From contig JAPOTF010000086.1 of assembly GCA_026709325.1 (NCBI GenBank), forward strand, positions 1 to 47,173: 47,173 nucleotides of DNA, given 5' to 3'. Below the pieces are notes generated by a model. That model worked only from the letters and a program-made list of their open reading frames with translations. It had not been told where the DNA came from and did no database searches. The DNA comes from Roseovarius sp. Its GTDB lineage: Bacteria > Pseudomonadota > Alphaproteobacteria > Rhodobacterales > Rhodobacteraceae. The translations under genes were made by a program, and so were the position numbers. Shown here piece after piece: positions 42,329 to 47,173 of this stretch (positions within the stretch are counted from its first letter, which is position 1; each line of letters starts with the position of its first letter).

Positions 42329-44430
42329 GCGGGTGCCTGACGCAACTCTTGACGCTCCGCCAGAACAAGCGGAACGCAGCGGGCCTTGTCATTGTGGATT
42401 GAAACGCAATCAAGACACTGAAAGCATTCACTGTATTGTATGGCGCCGCTTTTGTCTATGGCGTTATACTGGCATTTTACCTTGCATAGCTGACAGGGCG
42501 TTCCGCATTCCTGGCGCCTTTTAATCCAGTCGCGACCTCGAAACAGTCCACCAATGACCATTACCGCCCCAAGTGGACAGACATAGCGGCAAAATCCCTT
42601 GAAAAGAACCATCCCGAGCAACAGCCAGAACACGGCGTATGCCACATAGTACCATTCGCGAATAAAGAATGTGGTAATTGCCGTCTTGAATGGCTCCACC
42701 TCGGCTGCCTTGTCAACATGGTTGGGAGCAATGAACACAACTGCAATCAATGCTGCAAGAACCGGAAACTTGAACCATTTTAATCGCTGGTCCCATCTCG
42801 CGGAGGGTTCGATCTGTGGCACTCGAAGCAGTTTCCCAATGTGATGGGCGAATTCCTGCATGGCTCCGAAAGGACACAGCCATCCGCAGAAAAGCCCGCG
42901 ACCCCAGGCAATAAAGCCCAAGACGGTAGCAACCCAAATCAAAAGCGAAAATGGATCATATAGCAAAAAAGCGAAACTGCCTCCATCAACGGCGGTGCGA
43001 AGCGCACCGAGCGCCGTCACAATGGACAGCTGACCTTGTCCCCACCATCCGATAAACGCGATCACTACGCCTAAAATGCAAAGACGGATGGCCTTGAAAT
43101 GCCTTGCGTCGGCCATTTTGTTCATGCCGGGTGCAAGCAATGCCACTATAAGAAGCAAAAAGACGCCAAGAGCGATCATGTCAGCTTGCCTGTTCCACAG
43201 CGCCTCAAGCCAGGGAGGCATTGGCTTGACCTGCTCGATCCTGTCAAAAAACCTCTCGGGAGTGCCGTGCGGTATTTCGATTGCAACCGAACCTGTCTCG
43301 GGCTGGAACATTCCGTGTTCACGAACTGAAAGAACCTTCAGCAAATAATCGCGGGCGGGATCAAAACCAAGACGTCGATCTGTGCGCAATATCATGGCGG
43401 TTCCATCGGGGGCGTCCTCGGTCGTCTCAACAAGCAGGTCTGCATCGCGAAATGTAATTGGAAGCCCGTCCTGCTCTGCGGATATCCAGTCTGGGGAGGT
43501 GTTGCGAACAAAATCCGGACTTACAAGCCCGTGCCGGGCAGTTTCGATCACCAGAAGAGGCTCTTCATTCGGCGAGATTTCAAGGAACGCCCTCAATTCT
43601 TCATATGTATCCTCTGAAAGCGCCGCGCGGGCAATTGAGGGCGGCCCCACATCCACAACCCAGAAATCAAGATAGGTTTCTTCAGGGTAGTCGGTCGCTT
43701 CCGGATCGTCGTCTTCCCAAATGGTTCCGGCAAACAGCTTGTTGATTTCGGCATTGCTCACGGTTTTGCGGGTTGCAATGCCCTTTTCCACCAGATCTTT
43801 CCATGTAAGGTCTTCATCATATTCGAGATTCGGGAACGCGGGAGGTTCCAGTGAAATGCCCTGCATTTTCTCTCTGGCCACCGCGAGAGCCGCGCCCATA
43901 ACAGATTCATGCGCAATGCGCACGCTTGCGGTGGCCTTGGTCACGCCGTCCAAATAAACCAGTGAAGACCCGGAAGCTCCTTCGCCGTAGGGTGTGCCAA
44001 CAACAATGGTGTCCGAAATGGAAAGCCCGCCGTATTGAACGAAGAAATTGTGAAATGGTGCCTCGCCAAGGCCGGACACAAATATGGGCTCGTTGTGCGA
44101 TACCAGCTGAACATCCATGAAGTTTCCCTCGAGATCAAGCACCACCAGTAAATTGATTGTGGCGCCGGAGAATCCCGGCAGGGGCGCCAGCGGTTCCGTT
44201 TCGAAAATGTATCCCGCCTCTATCCCTCCGGAATTCAGCAGTTTGTATACGCCCTTGTCGTTGATTTGCTCTCCCACGGAAAAAGGCGCCCGAATGTAGC
44301 TGCCAAGGGCTTCGCGGGCTAGACGTTCCGCGGAAGCCTTGGAAATGGCCAGCATGCCGGCCAGAACGGCGGTAATTGCAAATAACGCCATGCGCATAAA
44401 CGAAAAACTAATCATGGTTCCGGAAGTCAT
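42325..44430 (-). CDS. NosR-like flavinylated polyferredoxin membrane protein
   Basis: A 701-residue membrane protein of the NosR family. It has an N-terminal signal/anchor, a periplasmic FMN-binding domain with flavinylation motif DGVTKATAS (161-169, Thr167 the likely FMN site), a periplasmic middle domain, about five membrane helices (from near residue 420), CP motifs GWLCPFGAMQEFAHH and CRYVCPLGAVMV, and two C-terminal [4Fe-4S] motifs (CGTPCQLCKVKC, CFQCLDCVSIHNDKARC). NosR moves electrons from quinol toward periplasmic enzymes. No nosZ or nosDFY is nearby, so here it probably serves another acceptor or donor, such as the PQQ block. A second ATG at 44415 is possible. Confidence 0.88.
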   Translation of the reverse strand: MTSGTMISFSFMRMALFAITAVLAGMLAISKASAERLAREALGSYIRAPFSVGEQINDKGVYKLLNSGGIEAGYIFETEPLAPLPGFSGATINLLVVLDLEGNFMDVQLVSHNEPIFVSGLGEAPFHNFFVQYGGLSISDTIVVGTPYGEGASGSSLVYLDGVTKATASVRIAHESVMGAALAVAREKMQGISLEPPAFPNLEYDEDLTWKDLVEKGIATRKTVSNAEINKLFAGTIWEDDDPEATDYPEETYLDFWVVDVGPPSIARAALSEDTYEELRAFLEISPNEEPLLVIETARHGLVSPDFVRNTSPDWISAEQDGLPITFRDADLLVETTEDAPDGTAMILRTDRRLGFDPARDYLLKVLSVREHGMFQPETGSVAIEIPHGTPERFFDRIEQVKPMPPWLEALWNRQADMIALGVFLLLIVALLAPGMNKMADARHFKAIRLCILGVVIAFIGWWGQGQLSIVTALGALRTAVDGGSFAFLLYDPFSLLIWVATVLGFIAWGRGLFCGWLCPFGAMQEFAHHIGKLLRVPQIEPSARWDQRLKWFKFPVLAALIAVVFIAPNHVDKAAEVEPFKTAITTFFIREWYYVAYAVFWLLLGMVLFKGFCRYVCPLGAVMVIGGLFRGRDWIKRRQECGTPCQLCKVKCQYNAIDKSGAIQYSECFQCLDCVSIHNDKARCVPLVLAERQELRQAPA

Positions 44431-44592
44431 ATATGCTACAAAAGTCCAATGCCGTTATTGGCGGTTGTCATGCTTCCGACCAAAATCCGGTTTTTTGCTA
44501 TTTCACGGAGTCGCCTTTGGAAATTCAATTGGATTGCCTCCATGAGTGGCAATGTATAGGCAAATGTAAAACGCATGCAAACGAGTTGGACG

Positions 44593-45072
44593 ATGAGTCG
44601 AATCTGCCATATTGAACTGGATGACAGTAATCTGCCGCCTCCGACACCTGAGATAGAGCAGGAACGCAAGGTCGCCATGTACGACCTTATGGAGGAGAAC
44701 ACATTCACTCTGCCTGCAAGGGAAGGCCGAATTGTCGCGGAGGGGCCGTACAGGGTGGAGCTTTCAATAAAGGAAAAGCGTCTTGTTTTTGACGTGAAAT
44801 CCGAAGAGGGAACTCCGGCGGCCGAATTCCACCTGTCGCTGAGTCCTTTTCGGCAGGTGGTAAAGGATTACTGGGCTATTTGCGAGAGCTATTTTGACGC
44901 TGTAAAGAATTTGCCGCCTGGCCAGATAGAGACAATCGACATGGCGCGGCGCGGCATTCACAATGAGGGTGCAAGAGTGCTGGAAGAACGCCTTGAGGGA
45001 AAGGTTGTTGTTGATTCGGATACCGCCCGGCGACTTTTCACGCTGATATGCGTGCTGCATTTCGGGGGCTGA
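44593..45072 (+). CDS. UPF0262 family protein
   Basis: A 159-residue cytoplasmic protein of the alphaproteobacterial UPF0262 family. The sequence MSRICHIELDDSNLPPPTPEIEQERKVAMYDL, FDVKSEEGTPAAEFHLSLSPFRQVVKDYWAICESYFDAVK and DMARRGIHNEGARVLEERLEGK is characteristic. Homologs usually lie directly after hisD. The start is set at ATG 44593; an upstream ATG at 44575 is open but lacks a better site. The phosphatase gene follows five bases after the stop, so they are co-transcribed. Function unknown. Confidence 0.92.
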   Translation: MSRICHIELDDSNLPPPTPEIEQERKVAMYDLMEENTFTLPAREGRIVAEGPYRVELSIKEKRLVFDVKSEEGTPAAEFHLSLSPFRQVVKDYWAICESYFDAVKNLPPGQIETIDMARRGIHNEGARVLEERLEGKVVVDSDTARRLFTLICVLHFGG

Positions 45073-45076
45073 AGAC

Positions 45077-45520
45077 ATGGTTGAAGAGCTTCCCCATTCG
45101 GTGCTCTTTTGCTGTGACCATAATGCCGTTCGGTCGCCAATGGCCGAAGGTCTCATGAAAAAATACTACGGTACGGATACCTATGTGCAATCGGCTGGCG
45201 TCAAGAGCGATCTGGAAATTGACGGATTCGCAATTGCCGTTTGCGACGAGGTTGGGGTGGAACTCTCCAGGCACCGATCCAGAAGCTTTGACGAAATGGA
45301 ACAGTGGGGAGACGACATGTCGTCTTTCGACCTGGTGGTGGCTCTAAGCCCGGCAAGTCAGAGGCGGGCATTGGAACTGACGCGGATTTTCCATCTTGAT
45401 GTAACATATTGGCCGATTATGGATCCCACCGGCCTTGGAGAAACGCGCGACGCGAAACTGCATGCATACCGTCAGACTCGCAACCAGATTATTGGCCGTC
45501 TAAAGGATAAATGGGGATAA
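45077..45520 (+). CDS. Low-molecular-weight phosphotyrosine phosphatase-family protein
   Basis: A 147-residue member of the LMW-PTP/arsenate reductase fold. The P-loop is Cys13-x5-Arg19-Ser20 (CDHNAVRS), preceded by the hydrophobic strand SVLFC, and the general acid Asp is in YWPIMDPTG. AVRSPMAEGLMKKYYG follows the P-loop as in these enzymes. It may act on phosphotyrosine proteins; the neighbours give no substrate. In related genomes infA follows this gene; here a gene-poor stretch follows instead. Confidence 0.9.
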   Translation: MVEELPHSVLFCCDHNAVRSPMAEGLMKKYYGTDTYVQSAGVKSDLEIDGFAIAVCDEVGVELSRHRSRSFDEMEQWGDDMSSFDLVVALSPASQRRALELTRIFHLDVTYWPIMDPTGLGETRDAKLHAYRQTRNQIIGRLKDKWG

Positions 45521-46008
45521 CCGGGAAAGTTGTTCCGACACGACATGTCGAAAAAACAATGCCGGATTATCGCCAGCATAATTGCGGCTAAGTTGCGACT
45601 ATTTGTTTATCGCCCCGTTGCGGACGGGTGGATTGGCTTTACAGGTTTGCGACATGACGGCGAATTCGTCATCAGGACTGGAATGACATCTCGTCGCATG
45701 AGCTGGTTTGCCGAAACGGGTCGGGAGAACCATTTTGTGTCCAATACCGTTCTGCTTGTTGATTGTGGCCCTGAGATGCTGAATGCAGCGAAATTGCGGC
45801 CTCATTTGGCGTAACGGGCATTGCGATGGATTTGTTTTTCTGCTTTGAAACAATTCGGAGGTGCGTTTTATGTCATTGTAATAATGGAGAATTCGAACAC
45901 CACTCAGACTGGTTTTATCATTCTTGGCATCCTTTGTGAAAAATCCCTGTTGGCAATAATGCCTGCAACGCGATGAAGTTGCGAAGCTGGAAAACGGTTT
46001 TTTAAAGA
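45521..46008. other. Gene-poor region after the phosphatase gene
   Basis: About 490 bases. One plus-strand frame (45545-45814) could encode about 90 residues but has no good ribosome-binding site or recognisable domain, so I do not call it. infA, expected here by synteny, is absent. Confidence 0.5.
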
Positions 46009-46103
46009 GAGAGGTTGGAAAACGACCCAAGCGGAGTATCGTTACGGCTGCTTCCTTCCGGACCTGACCGGGTTGGCGAGGTGCTTGCCCGTACCAACCT
46101 CTC
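46009..46103 (-). ncRNA. ffs: Small bacterial SRP RNA (4.5S RNA)
   Basis: Read on the minus strand this 95-base sequence begins GAGAGGTTGG and ends CCAACCTCTC, a 10-bp closing helix. The apical domain contains CGGTCAGGTCCGGAAGGAAG followed by CAGCCG, the conserved Ffh-binding core with the GGAA-type tetraloop. The length and TACGGGCAAGCACCTCGCC arm are typical of alphaproteobacteria. Confidence 0.97.
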
Positions 46104-46110
46104 ATCATCT

Positions 46111-46139
46111 GACATAACCGAGATGACGCCGTTTTGCAA
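46111..46139 (-). promoter_or_regulatory. Putative promoter of the SRP RNA
   Basis: On the minus strand TTGCAA (46139-46134) and TATGTC (46116-46111) are 17 bases apart, placing the start seven to eight bases later at the first base of the RNA. The agreement with the RNA 5' end supports it. Confidence 0.5.
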
Positions 46140-46493
46140 GCCGCAAATGGCAATTGCATGAAGTCGATTCGTATACCGATGGAAGTTTGCGGTGAACCGT
46201 GAAAATGCATATCTTGCGTAAAGGTGAAGTTGGAGGTCGAGACTGCAGGTCTGGTTAAATTGTTAATGACAAAATGGATTGTGAAATTGAATTAATGGCA
46301 AAATAACCTTCAGTGCATTAAATGCGTCCTCGCTACCTGGCATCGACTTGACCAATATGTTTTACTTTTCGAGTTTCCTATTGGCACCCTGCAATAATTT
46401 TGCCGGGAATAATGAAAAATTTGTTGACGGCCGTGCCCAATCGCTTTCCAAGGGCGCACACCCCGAATCCATCTTGCCAAATACCTGTACCAA

Positions 46494-46679
46494 GCCCGGC
46501 AATTCCAGCTATTCCGTTAAATTATTCAATGGATTACAAGAATTTTTTAAAAATTTTTTGTAGGCATTCTATCTTGCTTTTTGAAAATTTTTTATGATCA
46601 TGCGGAAAAAATCATTTAATTTCGGTTTTTGATTGAAAAGCATGGTTTGCGAAAAACAAAAGTTCGCGGGCATGACTGC
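46494..46679 (-). repeat. Dispersed AT-rich intergenic repeat, copy B
   Basis: The reverse complement of this stretch aligns with 398-592 through a 23-base identical block, a 16-base identical block and similar A/T-rich spacing. On the plus strand it ends in a short frame starting MVCEKQKFAGMT (from 46641) that stops after about 28 codons; copy A has the equivalent start MVCEKQKPAGMT. Confidence 0.7.
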
Positions 46680-46901
46680 ACTCAACCGTGCGCAGCTTCC
46701 CGACATGAGCCATGTTGATCAAAAATAAACTTTTGAACAGGTTTCCTGTTCGGACCCGAATTGGCGCAAGGATCATTTTTGCAGCTGGAAGACAGAATAC
46801 GGGAGTTCACGTCTTTTACGTCCGGCTGGTTTTGAAGACGAAACCAGGAAAACATCGGATAATTCGGAATGTGCATGACATTTGCAAATGGCGGACATCT
46901 A

Positions 46902-47173
46902 GTGTATGACTAAAAACAAGTGATTCCATTTCTTTCGGAAGTGTGATATCGTTCTCCCGCCGCCGTTTCGAGCGGCCAGCAAAACGGGAGAGAGGCAAAT
47001 GGGCAGGAAATCGACAAGAACGGAAATCAGGCTTTCGGACGGGCAGCGCAAGCGCCTCGAACGGGTCGCGGGCCACCCGCGGAGCCTCCAGAAGCACGCC
47101 TGGCGGGCGCGCATCGTCCTTGCGCTCGACTCGGGCCTCGGTCTGATGGGGACGATTCGCCGGACGGGCATGT
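46902..47173 (+). mobile_element. Left part of an IS630-family insertion sequence
   Basis: The G+C content rises sharply from about 46950 and a transposase frame begins at 46999. A TA dinucleotide at 46900-46901, the target used by IS630 elements, precedes AGTGTATGAC-type sequence that probably forms the left end. The exact boundary and the other end are outside what can be proven here. Confidence 0.6.
46999..47173 (+). CDS. IS630-family transposase, N-terminal part (cut by window end)
   Basis: The first 58 codons encode MGRKSTRTEIRLSDGQRKRLERVAGHPR followed by KHAWRARIVLALDSGLGLMGTIRRTG, the helix-turn-helix start of IS630-type transposases (LSxxQRxxLExxxR...RARIVLxLxxG). GGGAGAGAGG precedes the ATG. 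Codon use is far more GC-rich than the neighbouring chromosome, consistent with recent arrival. The catalytic DDE domain lies beyond the window. Confidence 0.8.
   Translation, partial: MGRKSTRTEIRLSDGQRKRLERVAGHPRSLQKHAWRARIVLALDSGLGLMGTIRRTGM

Larger units (their letters stand above)
46104..46901. other. Gene-free A/T-rich region containing repeat copy B
   Basis: About 800 bases between the SRP RNA and the IS630-type element with no supported gene. Its centre is the dispersed repeat at 46494-46679. Open frames here are short and overlap on both strands. Confidence 0.5.

Noticed and set aside
45545-45814. 90-codon plus-strand frame after the phosphatase gene
   Set aside because: No Shine-Dalgarno, no recognisable family, and it does not resemble infA, which would be expected here. 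Not strong enough to call.
45599-46210. 203-codon minus-strand frame covering the SRP RNA
   Set aside because: It contains the complete 4.5S RNA sequence, so the frame is a by-product of the RNA gene and A/T-poor flanks.

Overview
The window looks like the chromosome of an alphaproteobacterium, most likely Rhodobacterales-like. The evidence is gene content and order: mreB-mreC-mreD-mrdA-rodA followed by a GhrA-type reductase, the murA-DUF2948-hisD block, a UPF0262-LMW phosphatase pair, and alphaproteobacterial SRP RNA and tRNA forms. Base composition is moderate (low to mid 50s % G+C by eye), with frequent GTG and TTG starts. No marker gene in the window fixes a genus.

Layout. 1-3.5 kb: a fragment of a DprA-like gene, one copy of a dispersed AT-rich repeat, an orphan AAA-ATPase/PD-(D/E)XK protein and an M48 lipoprotein protease. 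3.7-5.7 kb: gmd-fcl for GDP-L-fucose. 6.1-13.3 kb: a uracil-DNA glycosylase-like gene, then on the minus strand the rod-shape operon mreBCD-mrdA-rodA with ghrA. 13.3-14.7 kb: a gene-poor scar holding a broken DNA methyltransferase next to tRNA-Thr(GGT). 14.8-18.1 kb: a small basic protein, murA, DUF2948 and hisD.

From 18.1 to 44.4 kb lies one large functional block for periplasmic alcohol oxidation. It holds a PQQ alcohol dehydrogenase whose active site reads Asp-Tyr-Asp, the lanthanide-type signature. Its presumed regulators are a LuxR-type response regulator, a FIST-domain NosP-like protein and a hybrid histidine kinase like NahK/ErcS'. The block also has a PQQ-associated ABC transporter (ATPase and permease) with a distant substrate-binding protein, a YVTN beta-propeller, a Sel1-like protein, pqqABCDE, a PedF-like cytochrome c, a XoxJ-like binding protein, a coxG-S-L-M set for a form II molybdenum hydroxylase, and a NosR-like/ApbE pair without nosZ. 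A coherent reading is: alcohol is oxidised to aldehyde in the periplasm by the PQQ enzyme, electrons pass to the c-type cytochrome, aldehyde is oxidised further by the molybdo-flavoenzyme, and the flavinylated NosR-like protein links the quinone pool and periplasm. The last two steps are inference.

44.5-47.2 kb: UPF0262 and the LMW phosphatase, which in many alphaproteobacteria directly follow hisD, then the 4.5S/SRP RNA, a second inverted copy of the dispersed repeat, and the left part of a GC-rich IS630-type element cut by the window end. The 26-kb alcohol block therefore appears to sit inside a normally contiguous housekeeping cluster.
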